Notes: generated from the letters alone by a model not told the origin. A stretch of DNA of 64,000 nucleotides from Acanthosepion pharaonis (GCA_903632075.3 CAHIKZ030002632.1:124001-188000), one strand, 5' to 3'; numbered from the stretch's first letter, positions 22,456-36,083 are shown. A program made the numbers and translations.

Positions 22456-23750
22456 GTGAACTACCGCCGATATTTCCCGATGACCCATAAGTCTAGCGGT
22501 GGAGACAAGATACCAGCAATCATCTTGAAGAAATGTGCTCCTGAACTGGACCTTGCCCTCTCCAGATTATATAACTACTGCCTCAATGAATCTTGCTTTC
22601 CAACCTATTGGAAGTCCCCATCTATTGTACCTGTATTTAAGAACTCTGGAGACTCTTCTCACCATCTAACTACCTTCCTATCAGACTCCTACCACCCTTC
22701 GGCAAAGTATTTGAAGCTTTAATCAACGCTGAAGTGCTTAATCACCTTATATCCCATGATCTGCTCTCTGATAAGCAATATGGTTTCCGCTTTTCCCGTT
22801 CTACAGCTGATGATTATTTCTGCCAAACAGAGTAATGAAGGCCGTCCTTAGCGGATTCTCATCCATTTCTTTTCCCACGAACGCAGGTGTTCCCCAAGGC
22901 TCTATCCTGGGCTCTGCTCTGTTCTTGATCTTTATTTACGATCTCTCCGATGTCATCAGCTCCCAAGTAGGCATCTATGCTGACGACACTGCTATTTACT
23001 CCTGCCTCAACAGCAAATATGTTATCGCTGACAGAACCTGGCCGTTAGTCACGAAAAGAACCTCCAATCGGTTCTAGACTGGGGCAGTAATTGGCTGGTT
23101 ACTTTAATGCCACTGAAACAAAACTGCTCTCTATTACTTACGACAGGGAACCATCCCTGCCACCCATTAGAATGTCTGATGCTCAACTCCACTATAACAC
23201 CTCTTTGTGACTGCTTGGTCTCACACTGTCTGCTGACCTGAGATGGAACAATTACAATTGCTTCATCCACCGCAAGGAAAGTTGGTTCCCTGTGTCGTGC
23301 CAGAAAGTTTTCCACCCATCAAATCTATAAATCAACCATTCGCTCTTGCATGGAATACTGCTGCCATATATGGTCTGGTGCCCCCGCTGTTCGCCTTAAG
23401 GTCCTCGACAAAATACAGAGAGGGATATGCAATGTGATTGGTCCTGATCTGGCTTCTCGTCTTTCACTGTCAAAACGGTTAAATGTGTCTGTCTCTTCTA
23501 CTCCAATAGCTTCATGTCTCGAACCTCCCGTCGGTGGAACTCGCTATTATTTGTTTTCCTCATAGCTATAATCTCCAGCTATTCAAATGAAATGTCAATC
23601 AACATCTCCAGATGCCCTGACCTATACGCTGTCCTCTCTTCAACCTTTCCTCCATCACGCCTCTTTACTCTCGCTTCCACTGTGTAAACTCTTGCATGCT
23701 AGTGACATCCCATCTTGCTTGAGGTAAAATGGTTAAAAAAAATTTGAAAT
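22456..23750 (+). pseudogene. Jockey-like LINE RT with internal deletion
   Basis: Fragments in order: SSGGDKIPAIILKKCAPEL and SLYWKSP-type finger motifs (22,490-22,640); VFEALINAEVLNHLI and LLSDKQYGFR (22,700-22,790); VLSGFSS then AGVPQGSILGSALFL (RT motif B, 22,880-22,930); GIYADDTAIY (motif C, YADD, about 22,970); and CMEYCCHIWSGAPAVRLKVL (23,350 on). The segment normally carrying motif A (the KAFD-type Asp) is missing between about 22,815 and 22,836. Several frameshifts are present. The 3' end (gcatgctagtgacatccc) matches the minus-strand copy at 15,540 and is followed by an A-rich stretch. Non-functional. Confidence 0.85.
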
Positions 23751-23759
23751 TATCCGAAA

Positions 23760-25180
23760 AGTTTTAACTTATTTGAAATAAAAAAGTAAAGCATTGATTC
23801 TATACTGAGCATATATCCTGAAGAGATGTATAACATTGCAACAATACTTATGGCTTCTATAGATATTTTCCAAAAAAGAAACGAGGAGAAAATATCGAAT
23901 TTGTGTAATCTCATATTACGTACAAAATATTTTGAAATTTTTTAGTTGTTTCATCCATGTTTCTAGCAGTTAAAAATTATGCAATGTTTGTTTAGTATCG
24001 TTTGTGTATGTTTAGAAGATTAACTACTCATTAACTCTCAACAATGATGACTAACGTGTTATTTAGAAAATCAGATAATTACTTATAAAGTAAAGATAAA
24101 GATTATATAATGCGTTTAATACATAATGTTTACTTATATATCAAGACAAAATATCATTTCATTTTGGAATCAGTATCAATCGCATTGAACTGTACGGAAT
24201 ATCTGTGACTTATTTATAAGAAGAGAAACAGAAATATAAGTCATGTTAAAATATTTCAATCACACAACAGTATTGGATTTAGGAAAGGTTTTATTTCGAA
24301 TTTATTAAACTTCTACTGTATTTGCAATTTATACATTAAACAAAATTTTAAAAAAAATATGGTTTTAGGAAGTTCTCTCAATCACTATATACTTTCCATC
24401 ATTGACAAGTGGACAACAACATTTTCCTGCTGGAGACAATAAAAGTATCCAATAAAGAGACGTTGTGCTATCTATTATTGCAAGGAAACCTGGTGAAAAG
24501 ACAGCTTTCTATAAGACTTTGAGATATTACCGAAGAACGACCTTAGTTCATGTCACAATAGTTCGGATCACAATACTTCAGAACACGTATGATACCGCAA
24601 CAACAGCATAAACGTAAAGATGCTTTAAAAATGAACGTGAACGGAGCTGCCATGTCCGGGACACTGAACACTAACAAAAAAAATAGGACGGGTAGGAAAG
24701 ACCGTCCTCGGTCTGGTGTCTCTTGGCCTTTCTTGATTTGTCTGCATCTACTCACCAGTTTTGATCTCTTATTTCATAATCTTTCGTCACTACTCTGCTC
24801 CGAAATTGTCAAATTCTCTGTTAAACATAACTTACGTTGTCCACACTACTTTTACGGCTTCTACTTTTTAGACTTTTCCAGCTTATTTTGGAGAGGTGGG
24901 TGTCTATTTTCGATTTTTTATTTATTTTTGCTGTTTGATTATTTCAGTTGGCTAATTCTCTTTAATCTTTACAGCATGGAGGTCACTTTAGCGTTTAAAT
25001 TGGAACCACGATGTTGATGGAGACCCTAAGCATGAATACTGAACTCAAATCATAAAAAAAACGCTGTTTCAAGATTTCGTGGCACACTAAGAACCAGTTT
25101 TCAGTTATCAGTTTTACACAAGCGTTCACTACAATAATCAAAACTTATATATAGGTAGACCGGATTCTCTTCTAACAACC
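23760..25180. other. Anonymous AT-rich DNA
   Basis: A 142-codon frame at 24,589-25,017 includes TGRKDRPRSG, faintly like the GRPR hook of Tc1-type DNA-binding domains, but the continuation does not fit, so I do not call it. A 7-bp-arm hairpin (aggacgg/ccgtcct) lies near 24,686-24,709. Confidence 0.45.
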
Positions 25181-25189
25181 GAACTGATG

Positions 25190-25247
25190 TTAGGTTCTCA
25201 CACTTCGGAAAATCGACGAGAGAGTCCAATACTCACAGACAAACAAA

Positions 25248-25250
<3 letters not shown>
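25190..25250 (+). repeat. Possible LINE 3' untranslated remnant
   Basis: The stretch around gaaaatcgacgagagagtcc resembles the 3' untranslated region after the LINE at 36,955-37,440 (cgaaaccgacgggagagtcc). Both are followed by unrelated repeats. Weak, from a short match only. Confidence 0.35.

Positions 25251-25341
<91 letters not shown>
25251..25341. repeat. Compound microsatellite (CA)n-(TA)n
   Basis: CA run to 25,300 and TA run to 25,341. Confidence 0.97.
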
Positions 25342-25342
<1 letters not shown>

Positions 25343-25344
25343 CA

Positions 25345-26340
25345 ATAAGGCAGACGAACAGGTTAATATATTTATTCTTTATCTTTACGTTGAATAGACG
25401 CAAATAGCACTTAACAGCCGCTACTCATAATATGACCATCTGTTACCAACGATCATACTTACAAACTAAGTTATTATACATACACGCTAGTATGATACGG
25501 CATGGTTGTATATTACTGACTACACATTTAAATACAACAGATAGTTCATTAATATTCAATTATTTATAGCATCTAGAACAATATTTAAAAATGGTTGTTT
25601 CTGGATGAAATGTGGCATCATTGCGTTAAATAATCCTTGTACACAAAGGCTAAATAACACCAAAAATATCAACAAAGGTCTCCACATAAAACATTCAGTC
25701 GAGTCTTTGTTTGTTTTACATTCCTCCGATCAGATTCACAAGATAAACCACCGACAACTAGAAAGGTAGTTTCTACTTCAAAAAATTCTCTCTTATAGTT
25801 AGGTACATTGTATTATAGAGGCTTTAGAAAAATCTTAAATATTGTTTCGTAAATATTTTTCAAAGCTACATAAAATTTAAGGCCATAAAAAATGAGTCGT
25901 TAAAATCAATAGCTAAATATCATTTTCATTTATTAATAAACTTCAGCTGTTGCCATAATAAACAGATATAATTAATACAAAAAGTAGCATTAGGACATAA
26001 AGTTTCAGCGCTAATCGTATAATAAAATACACTGTTTAAACATTTTGTAAATCATCATGTCTAGTATTTCGATTAAGAAATTTTATTTGTCATATTTAGC
26101 GTGGAACAGTCTCGTATTTATTCGGCAGCGGGTCTAAATTAGCGTCAAAACCGACAGTCTTTTCTCCTGAGTTCAGGCAAAACTAAATATGCCAGAGTAA
26201 AATGCCATAATTCAAGCAAAAATGAAGCAAGAGTGGAAATTGATGACAGATGTTGAGGTACAAACGAAATAAATGATCTGCCAGGATCTAAAACGCATGA
26301 ATCTCGCTGTGAAATGAGCAATTGCACAAATTCAGATATT
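25345..26340. other. Anonymous AT-rich DNA
   Basis: No feature supported. The last 200 bp may already belong to the 5' part of the R4-like LINE, since frames read GMEIN/QEWKLM-type basic stretches, but no motif settles it. Confidence 0.45.
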
Positions 26341-29175
26341 GTCACTGATGAAGATCAGATTTCCTTTAAAACAGAGTTGACATCAGTGAAGCGAAAATCA
26401 CATCATTCAAATAATCAGCAACATAACTGGCAGACGAATGTCAGAAACGGACCGGCTTCCAAATATTCACATGACAGAGACCAATAAACATATCGCGCAA
26501 ACATACAACGCTGCATTGCAAATATTGTTAACGGAAAGACCGCTAGAAAACATCAGAGAAATAAATAATGTCACATATGTGACAGTTTTAGCAACTACTT
26601 AAAAACTTAATCTCAAGACAAAAAAGATGTAAAATCAAACAAAAAATTAGAGCGAAAAATTGAAGGAATCAGACATGAATTATCGATACTAGATGAGATT
26701 TCAATAAATTCCAATGTTTCAACACAGAAAAGCAGGAAGATCAAGCGAAAATATAAAATTAATTTAGTAAATGAAATTACACCAATCAAAGAAATACTTA
26801 AAAAAGAAACTGCAATTAAAGGCACAGAGAACAAGACCATATGAAAAGTTTTGGTGGTTCTGTCGACAAAATATGATATTTCAAAAGGTTTACAGGGAAA
26901 CAACTATAAAAGCCTCAAAACCATCATCTATTGAAGAAGTGCAAAATCTTTGGGAGAATATCTGGAGCAACCCACAGGATTATAATCCCAATGTAGAGTG
27001 GATCAAACGAGAACAACAAAGAATGAAGGATAAACCATTACAACAATACAAATATATAAGCAAGAATAATGTTAGACAAGCTCAACCAAAATCCCCATTA
27101 TGGAAATCCCCAGGAAATATTAAGGTCCCCAACTTTTACTTCTACCATCTGTCAACTATCCGTAAAACTCTCGCGCATATTTTATAAATGCTAATTAATA
27201 ACCGCAATTATATTCCAGAATGGATCACTGAAGCTACTACATATTTCCTATCAAAAACGGTGAGACATATGATAGACGAATAACATGTCTGTTCACCACA
27301 TACAAATTTATTAGGTCTGTCCTGCTGAAATGTAATTACTGTTTTCTCAACGAAAACAACCTTCTTCCCCTGGAACAGAAGAGATGTCTTAGAGATTAAT
27401 TATTATCAAAGAAAATGATCCTGTTAAATTACAGGAAAAAAGTAAAAATCTCAGCACAGCTTTGGGTAGATTACGGTAAAACCTTTGATAGTGTGTCGCA
27501 CTGTTGATTTCTTAAAGCTTTAGAAATATATAAAGTGTCTTTGGTGTCAGTAAATTTCCTTAAATATTGTATGGAAATGTAGAAAATCACATTAAACCTA
27601 AACATATCCGACGAGGAACCTTTCAAGGAAAATCCTTGTCGCCTCTTATTTTCTGCATGTCCTTAATTCCCCTTTCGCATGAACTAAATAATAATGCGCA
27701 TGGATACAAAGTAAAAAAAAGAAAGTGTTTAATCATCCATTCTACATGAATGATATCAAACTATTTGCCAAAGACAACAATGAGTTGAAGGGTCTCCTCA
27801 ATACTGTAAAATGTTTCAGTGTTCACAATGGTATGGATTTTCAGATTAGATAAATTTCAAAAAGTAACATTCAAGAAAGGGTCAATTAGGGAAACACTTT
27901 CAATTTTGTCACGAAGGTTAGGGACTGGAACAAAAAGAAACCAATAAATTCCATGGAATCAGAGAAGGAGATGGATTACAAATGAAGGATAAAGTAAGAA
28001 AGAAAATCTAAAGGCTTGTGTGTCTGGTATTAAATACCAATTTGAAATCACAAACAGAATATCAGCCATAAACATTTTGGTTAATCTTATTGTGTAATAC
28101 AGTTTCAACATCTTTAATTGAACCATAACTGATATTAAGTGAATGGATGTCCAAACAAGAAAGTTACCTACTTGCCACCCCATGCATCCTTTCAAGGCTG
28201 ATGTTGATTGTTTGTATTTATTCAGATCTGAAAGAGGCAGATAATTACTTCAACTAAAACTGTATTACAAACCAACAGAACTCGGTATTCAAAGATACCT
28301 GAAAACTACACGAGACTGGATAATGATCTGTGTTAACGAACATGAAAGAAATAAGAAACGTTATTCAATAATAAAGGAAGCTAATAAATTCAAAAGGGAA
28401 TTTCAAGTGAGTGAAAAAGTGCACATAAACCATAATACACCTACTGCAGCGGAAAAGGACCTAAAATAGAAACAAAATCAAATGCAATACACCAAATGAA
28501 GAAACGAAACTATATCTCTTTATGGTTAATATTCTGCCTGTATCAAGAAAGTTGATGTAGACAAAACCCGTCGCCATCAGTGGTTACGTCGCGCAAAGTT
28601 AAAAGCTGAAACCGAAGGTTATATTCTTGCTGCACGGGACCAATCCCTTTCTAACTAGAAATTATCAAGCACTCATACTGAAAAATTGTGATTACCCCAA
28701 ACGCAGATTATGTGATAAATATCCAGAAACAGTTGTCTAACTTGTATCAGGGTGCACAATATTAAGACCCGTTTACAAAGATAGGACCTGTAACACCGTT
28801 AATGTATTCTCGAATACACACAGACAGAAGAATCAAAACTAATCGTCCCGTCATCGTGATTAAAGACTAAAAAGAACAGAATGTGCTTTCTTATTGACAG
28901 ATGGTAGTTCATGTAGATTGTAATGGATCTTTGAAGATGTGCCAAATCTAACAAAATACAAGGATCTTCAAGTGGAAATCTAAAAAAAAAAGTGGAACAT
29001 GTAGACATCAATAATTCCAGTTGTAGTTGAAGCCCTCGTATTTATTAGAAAAGGTTCCGATAGACTATTGAACGGATTCCTGGTAGCCAATGACTTAAAG
29101 AAATACAAAAAATTGTATTCACAAGTACAGCTCACACATTCTAAAGAGCTTTATGCGACAGAAATCAAGGGAAAT
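26340..29175 (+). pseudogene. R4/Dong-like LINE with RT and C-terminal endonuclease remnants
   Basis: Pieces in order: basic N-terminal region (SETDRLPNIHMTETNKHIAQ); KKYLKKKLQLKAQRTRPYEK (26,795 on); NLWENIWSNPQDYNPNVEWI (26,940-27,005); ITCLFTTYKFI (27,280); RT motif A in LWVDYGKTFDSVSH (27,460-27,505); motif B in RRGTFQGKSLSPL (27,610-27,650); motif C as FYMNDIKLFAKDN (27,740-27,780), where the normal YMDD reads YMND; HQWLRRAKLKAETEGYILAA (28,575-28,635); and, after frameshifts, a CRLC-type knuckle and a C-terminal SIIPVVVEALV-like stretch. This order fits LINEs with a restriction-like endonuclease (R2/R4/Dong). Many stops. Roughly 2.8 kb, close to the whole coding length except the 5' end. 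Confidence 0.75.
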
Positions 29176-29252
29176 CATAATAATAATAATAATATTATTA
29201 ATAATAATAATAATTATTATTATTATTAGTAGTAGTAGTAGTATTAGTAGGT
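29176..29252. repeat. (AAT)n/(ATT)n/(TAG)n LINE tail
   Basis: Immediately after the C-terminus of the R4-like LINE: AAT repeats, then the complementary ATT repeats, then TAG repeats. A microsatellite-like 3' tail is expected for such LINEs; the switch from AAT to ATT makes a self-complementary block. Confidence 0.85.
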
Positions 29253-29749
29253 GCACTATTTTTCTTTTTATTATTGTTTTTTCGGGCGATCTTTTTTCTT
29301 AATACTACTATTTGTCTTAATTATTATTATTTCCACTTCATTTTTATTTAATTTCTCTCTTGCCCATATGGAGTATTTATTTAACTGGGTAAATTTTATA
29401 TTTTAACATAGACTTTTATGCTTTTCCCTAATGTATGTACAGCATTCTGGTTTAAATTTATTCGAAAATTTGTATATTTCTATCATATGACCAGTATGCC
29501 TTAGGTGAATACTTTTGTTAATCTTGAACCTAATTTCAAGCCCTTCCCTAAACATGTCTTCAGTAGGATAAGAGAGTTAATGGAGAGTTAATGTTTCTTT
29601 TCTTCCATCATCAAGTTGCCAACGCCGATATATTTTCATCAGCTAATAGACTTGTTACCTAGAGATTTTTCCCTTCGTCCGTTTTCATATGAGATGTGGT
29701 TATTTAAGGATATATAAAAATAAAAAAGAAAAACACTTGAAGGGAGGAT

Positions 29750-32520
29750 ATTAGTGGATCCAAATTTTCTCCAAGCAAAACACTGAAATGTCAGCAGATG
29801 GAGGTCACTTTAACTCTGGCCAATCAAGATTTGCATTATAAGATGACCAAAGTACATAAAAAAGTAAATGGACAGGGGAAGAATGTAAAGAAGTGATATA
29901 TTGTTTTGACTTTACAATATATAAACCTGAGAATAAATATAGTAAATATGCATACCAAAAGTGGCGCTGGCGAAATAAAAACCTGCTAATATATTTAGAC
30001 TCAACAGATTTAGCAAATATCATGAAACAAAAGTGCCTCACAGATGCTGAATTAATAGATATTAAAGCAAGAACTGAGTGTAACAGGAAACAAAACAGTA
30101 ATATTTAGTGTCTAGCCGAAGAGCAGCGGAAGTTGAGAATTTGATAATGATTGAAAAATCGAAAGACAAATTGAAATAAGTTGTGAATGCGGTAAACTGA
30201 AACGGGTCAGGAAACAACCGAAACATGTGAAATATGCAATAGAACCATGAGAAAAGAAATAATTGCTATTAAAAGTAACCCACATTGGCATGTCTGCAAA
30301 AAGCCTCTCTTGAGAATCAGAAATAAGCATAGGTTTATAAATAAAATTAATGTTGGGAATGAAATATGCAATGCAACAAAACTTACGTGTGGTATAAACT
30401 AGAAAACGAATAAACGTAGTTCACCAAATAATAAACCAAGAGGATAAACATTCAGAAAAATTAAAAAATAAACAATCATCGCAGCGATATCTATTTTGGA
30501 AGATTTTCATAAAAATAATGAACTGAGATCTTTGTACATAACGTAAATTTAAGAGAAAATGACTATTGCAGAATAACAAAACAAAAAAAAACTAAAGGAG
30601 GAATTGAAAAAAAAAATGAAAACTAAAGTGCAACGCCTCCGTATGCTCATGGAAGGCGAAAAATTCTATAAATAAAACAAGATATTTGAAACAGATATTT
30701 TGAAACAGATGCAAAGAATATTTACAGAGAAATAGTAGGCTAAAGAATTAAAACAGAGAGACTCCATTGCAAAGAGAGATAAACATATGACGAGAGGACA
30801 AATGACACATTGAGAATCCTAAATGGTTAAAGGATCTGGAGAAAAATACGGGAAACATAAAAACAGAAATGGTTATATAAAAGAAATGCAACACACGGTA
30901 ACCAAGTTTTACTAATGGAAATGACCAGGAATTGAAAACGTGTGTCATATCAAATTCTCTGCTACTCATGCCATTAAGGTAACACTATTTAATAAAATGA
31001 TGCTGGAGCATACACCACCGGAATGATTCTATCATGGTGCCACGAACGTGCCGAAGATAATTTAAACCTAAAATTCGTATATTTGTAACCATCTAACAAG
31101 TTTTTATACTGTCTATTAACCCAAAACGTACGAAAATATTTAAGAACACAGTGTATGTCCTATTAAGCAAAAGGGCTGTTGCAAAGATCATTTGTTTATA
31201 AATGGGATGGTTCTCGAAAAAAATAACTTTCTCAAAGAATAGACTAAAATGACTTCGACAACATCCCACAATCGTGTGTGATCAACGTCCTTGAAGAATG
31301 CAAAATCTCACCAACAGTTTTAAATTTCATACCACATAAAATGCAATTCTGAATGACGGATCTGTTACTATCTCATTCTAATGCTTTACTCTTAAAACAC
31401 GAAAACTAAATGTGGGATTTTTGAAAGAGCCTTTTTATTTTCCCTTCTTTTTTTCTCTGGTATTAATTCCTTTGTCAAAACTGTTAAAAATACATGATAT
31501 GAGTTTATTATCAAAGATAAAAAGATGAATCATCCATTTCATATGGATGACTTGACATTATATGCAATAAATGATGAGGAATTCGAATGGCTTTTAAATT
31601 CTGTTAATATCTTCAGTGATGATATATGCATAGGAATTGGATTAGATAAATGTGAAAAGGTCAAATCCCAGTGGATAGTGAGAATATAGTTCTTGATGTA
31701 GACAATGTGATTAAAGAACTCGACCAGGACAGGACTTATAAATATGTGGATGTAAATAAAGGCAATTTAATGCAACATTTCGAAATTTAAAAAAAAAAAA
31801 TCAGAAATGTGTGCATTTAGCGAGTATGAATAATAATGAACACTGAATAGATTTCTAAATTTATAATAACGACCATTAACACTCTTGCTATCCAAGTTAT
31901 AAATTATTGCTTCAACATAACATTTGGAATTTAATGAAACTCATGTAATTTGATGTAAGAATTCGTAAACAAGCCCCATAAAATAAAATGCACTAACCTA
32001 AAGCATATATTGACTGTCTGTATCTGCCAACAATCAGTTACACTCGGTGCATAATTCAACTGGAATTGTCTTACAACATTTCAACAATTAAACTTTACAA
32101 GACTCTTACTGCTATATAAGTTCAATGTTACAACTCGCAATATTACATGAAAAATAAAAGACAATACTATATTATAAGAAGCCCAAATATATGGAAGAGA
32201 ATGTGTGCTAAACCTTGAACATAGCGCTGAAGTAGTTTCAACTGCCGCCAACCAGTACGAACACTGAAAAATAATTAAAAAAATCTAGGCCAAAAGCAAA
32301 TAAAAGAAAGCCGGATATATAACCAGTTTTTCTTTTTCTACTAAGTAAATATACTGGTGTAGATCAATGCACAACTCGCTGGTGGCTGAGGATTTCAGGA
32401 TTTTAGTGTCAGACAGTATTCTTACAGCTCTGAAACAGAACCTGCTTGCAAGCAGCTATCAAGCTAATTTATTTCTTACATAATAGTAAGGTTCCAAAAT
32501 GTAGGTTCTTTCTCTTGTCC
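29750..32520 (+). pseudogene. Second R4/Dong-like LINE, more decayed
   Basis: The N-terminal frame at 29,870-30,108 reads WTGEECKEVIYCFDFTIYKP and YAYQKWRWRNKNLLIYLDST, a domain start (WTxEE) seen in RLE-type LINEs. Downstream: GMILSWCHERAEDNL (31,020-31,060); a motif A region DNIPQSCVINVLEECKISPT (31,255-31,315); motif C as FHMDDLTLYAINDEE (31,540-31,585), with YMDD changed to HMDD; LLASSYQANLF (32,445-32,475); and a final KVPKCRF knuckle start. Stops and frameshifts throughout. Same orientation and class as the element ending 0.5 kb upstream, but not a close duplicate. Confidence 0.65.
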
Positions 32521-32529
32521 TATTTTCTT

Positions 32530-35350
32530 TTTTGCTTCTGACCCAGAATGTGAATAGAAATCAAATGCAGGTCAAGAATAATTTTAAAGTAATAATAATT
32601 ACGAGAAACGTATTTTCTTCAGAAGGTGGAAATTGAACCGATTCTCAATTGATATATGCCACCGAAATGTACCAAACATGAATTATTTTATGTGGCTTGC
32701 ATAATTCCGAACTCCGCGCAAAGTTATACAGTGTTTTTATTAAGAACGCTAACCATGTAGCGTCTAGATGACTTTGCTGTATTTGCTTGATATACTGTTA
32801 GACTGTTTGTTTTGCACAGAAAATTGCACTTCATGTGTACATATACTCCATCATCGCTTTCTTGGGTGCCATTTTTCTCTCTCTCTTTCAATAATAATAA
32901 CAATAAAAACAGCCACAGAATCAACGGAAAAGCACGTCGAAATCGCTATCTTACTCACTAATAATGGCTTTTTACTTTCATTTCAAATTTCAGAATATCA
33001 ATACTTCAGCGATGTTCCCTTCTTATATGTTTTTATTTTTTAAAGTTTGTAGTATTTGTAAGAATATTCAGTTTAAATGCGTCAACCTTAAAAACATATC
33101 CGGTTTTATTACAGATATTTCGTTGGTATCAATCTCACAAGACTGAAATGTTATTATTTAATGAGAACATGTCAGAATATACTTTGGGTGCGAGATTATA
33201 CGCACTATATCCAAAATTCGCGTATCCACATATTCACTTGATAACTAATATTTCAACAAATGCTAAGTTCAAAATGACCAAATTATCACGGAAACACTGT
33301 TGATGAGAAAAACTGTTTTGCTCCCTCACACACAATGAAGAAAAACGTGTATCCTTCAAAAATATTGTTCAATTAAGCTATAATATGATGTGTATTACAA
33401 AGTAGTAGTCAAAATATAAGGTTCTAACAATATCTCCGTTTGCATTATTTTATCAGTGATACAATCGTAAATGGATGGTATTTATATTTATTTTAAAATA
33501 AATTCTCCATAAATTTTACACCCATTGGCAAAACAAATGTGTATTTAGAAAGATCAGAATTCAAGTAACTGAAATATTTGGAAATACGCCGAATGAACAC
33601 AAGAAGATATTGTGAAGATACACACGCGTGTAGACGTTTATTCGATGCAATTATAAAACTCAAACTATTTTTGCTTCTCTTTAACTACGTACCGGATGCA
33701 AATGTTTGCATAACCTTCTGATTTTGCTTATTTACTAAAAATAAATGTGGCAAGCTTGTAAACATGGATTCATATTTTTTTCTCAATGTTCAATGTGAAA
33801 ACAGAAAAACAAGAAACATTCTAGGTGGCGATAAAATCGTCATTAATTTTATTTGAATTAATTCTAATTTTGGAATAAATAACATTTGAACTTTTCATTC
33901 CACATAGTTGCGTTTGTTTGCGTTTCTTTTTATAAATAAGAGACGAAAGACCAGCAAATGGAAAACGTAAATTTCTCTCAGCTCTTATTTATACAGAACT
34001 ATTTTTGGATTTCTGCATGTGGTCTTTTTCCAGATCTTTAAACGTATCTTCTTGTGCCGCACTTATCTATTCTCTAAACAAAAGGAAACAGAAAATAGTA
34101 ATTGAATTTATTTACACTAAGAAACAGCTATTTGCAGATTACCTTTCCTGTATAATATGGTGATAAAACAATATAAATAAAGAATATAATTTGCACGTTT
34201 TCCAATCATTTTATCTCTTCACTTGTTGACATTGAAATTGTTCTCTTTCTTTTCTGAAAACAAACTTAAGCGTATATTTTAATCAATGTATATTCTGAAG
34301 AAAGAAAATATAAATAAAACTGTTTATGTTGTTGAAAGTTAAATGTACTTTGAAACAACATTCAAATTAAACAAAATGATCTAATTGTGTCTTACAAAAA
34401 GAAATCAGCATCAATACTGGCGTACCTACGTAATAGATGAAGTTACAAGATCTTCTTTCCGAGTTGGCACTGTGGAAATTGTCGGTCGGCCAACGTCTGG
34501 CCAAATGACTAACCACAAGTTATCTTTACTTCTTTTGTTATTTCTTCATTGTCGGTATGACAACTGCTCAGCAAAGCCTTGTCAGTTTGGCTGTTTCAAA
34601 CATTTTCGGTAAAAGGACGTATCAAAATTCTGCAAACAGTTGATCAGTTTACAGAATCAACGACCATGTCCTAATAATATAATGTTGTAGTACATTTTTA
34701 AAGTTACTAAGAAAATAAGACAAAACTTAAAAAATAACTGAAGAGTTTTTCCATGTAAATAAAAAGCAAAAAGTAACAGAGCAGACAACAGTTAAAAAAA
34801 ATAATATATTTAGTAAAATTCCTTGAATTATGTAATGATTTTTGAAAGGAAAGATCCAAAGTCCTTATTTTGCCCAATTCTTTTCGGGAGTGTAAGAATA
34901 TGTGAGAAAGTATTTGTTTCTCATATTATTTCTGTATATTTCGTCTGATTATAGCTTATTTTTAAAAGACGCTAATAAGCCTACGGAGAAAACGTTTCAA
35001 CATCTACACATTTATATATGTAATTGAAATGATTACGCGTGTTTGAAATAGACGTCTCATTTTTTTTAATCTTAAATTATCGGCATGCGCACACGAGAAA
35101 TCTTAACAAAGAAAATATTCTCTCTGGCAGGGTTCAAACTTGCGTTCCATTTTGAAGGGGAATCCTCCGTTTAATATAACGTGCTTTATCACTTCGAAGC
35201 CCAGCAAGGCATTTATTATCCATTTTCGGTAATGCTTTCTCCCACGTTCAGAATTTGCTCAAAATCCTATATCTGCTGCGTCGTGTCTGAAACATAATCT
35301 TGGGGTTGTTTGCATGTAAATGTTTTGTACTGGTAAATGAAGATGGGTTA
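32530..35350. other. Anonymous AT-rich DNA
   Basis: About 2.8 kb with no supportable gene; 60-91-codon frames have no recognised domain. A tRNA-like stretch near 35,125-35,215 is discussed under rejected items. Confidence 0.5.
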
Positions 35351-35354
35351 TAGT

Positions 35355-35757
35355 AAATACTAGCAGTAGAGCCCGGCGTTGCCCGGGGATCTAACAGTAA
35401 GAGATAGATCAAGTATCAACCATCATAAAGACTGAAAAATAAAATTGACAAAGATTATTGTTTAAGGTTGACGGACACGTATGTCTTAATTAGTTTTTAT
35501 TTTTATTTTTTTACGAATTGGTCAAACCCAAACTCAAACAAAAACATTGTTTTCAATCGTTATGAGTCTACCGATTGAATAGAATTTTATTATAAACAAT
35601 CGTCTTGTAAATGGAATTTTTAAAGCATTCTGAATATTAAAAATAAAGAAAAAAGTGTGCAAGACAATAAGAAACACAACCTGCCAAAAAAAATTTTGTT
35701 GAAATCGGTTGAAAAATGTAGGAAATCCGATCCCATATATAAATGAACACACCCCAT

Positions 35758-35792
<35 letters not shown>

Positions 35793-35830
35793 CCAACCTG
35801 GGTTTTATAATAAGTATAACTCGATATTAA
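35355..35830 (+). repeat. Dispersed repeat starting with a CCGGCGTTGCCCGGG box, copy 1
   Basis: It begins with actagcagtagagcccggc and a GC-rich hairpin (cccgg..cccggg), rare in this AT-rich window, and ends in ttttataataagtata. The middle holds gttgaaatcggttgaaaa, gtaggaaatccgatcc and a CA microsatellite (35,762-35,790). Similar boxes are widespread in invertebrate non-autonomous repeats; the transposon class is not clear. The 220-codon minus-strand frame across both copies is not a gene: half of it is CA-derived Cys-Val repeat. Confidence 0.65.
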
Positions 35831-35859
35831 TAAGTATAACTCGATATGAGTTGTCCCCC

Positions 35860-36026
35860 TTTCATTAATGCCTCTTAATCGTGTTTTCAAATTGATTTCG
35901 TGCAAAAACAATTGTGTTTTTCCAATTTTTGGCACTGTTAGAACCACCCAAGGTAATTTTACGTAGTTCTGTGAAGTTTTGTTGAAATCGGTTGAAAAAT
36001 GTAGGAAATCCGATCCAATATATAAA

Positions 36027-36083
<57 letters not shown>

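Noticed and set aside
24589..25017. 142-codon frame with TGRKDRPRSG resembling a Tc1 DNA-binding hook
   Set aside because: The match is ten residues, flanking sequence does not continue the helix-turn-helix pattern, and no terminal repeats are nearby.
35125..35215. tRNA-like segment with agggttcaaacttgcg
   Set aside because: A B-box-like word exists, but the partner A box could only be placed on the opposite strand arrangement and stems are poor.
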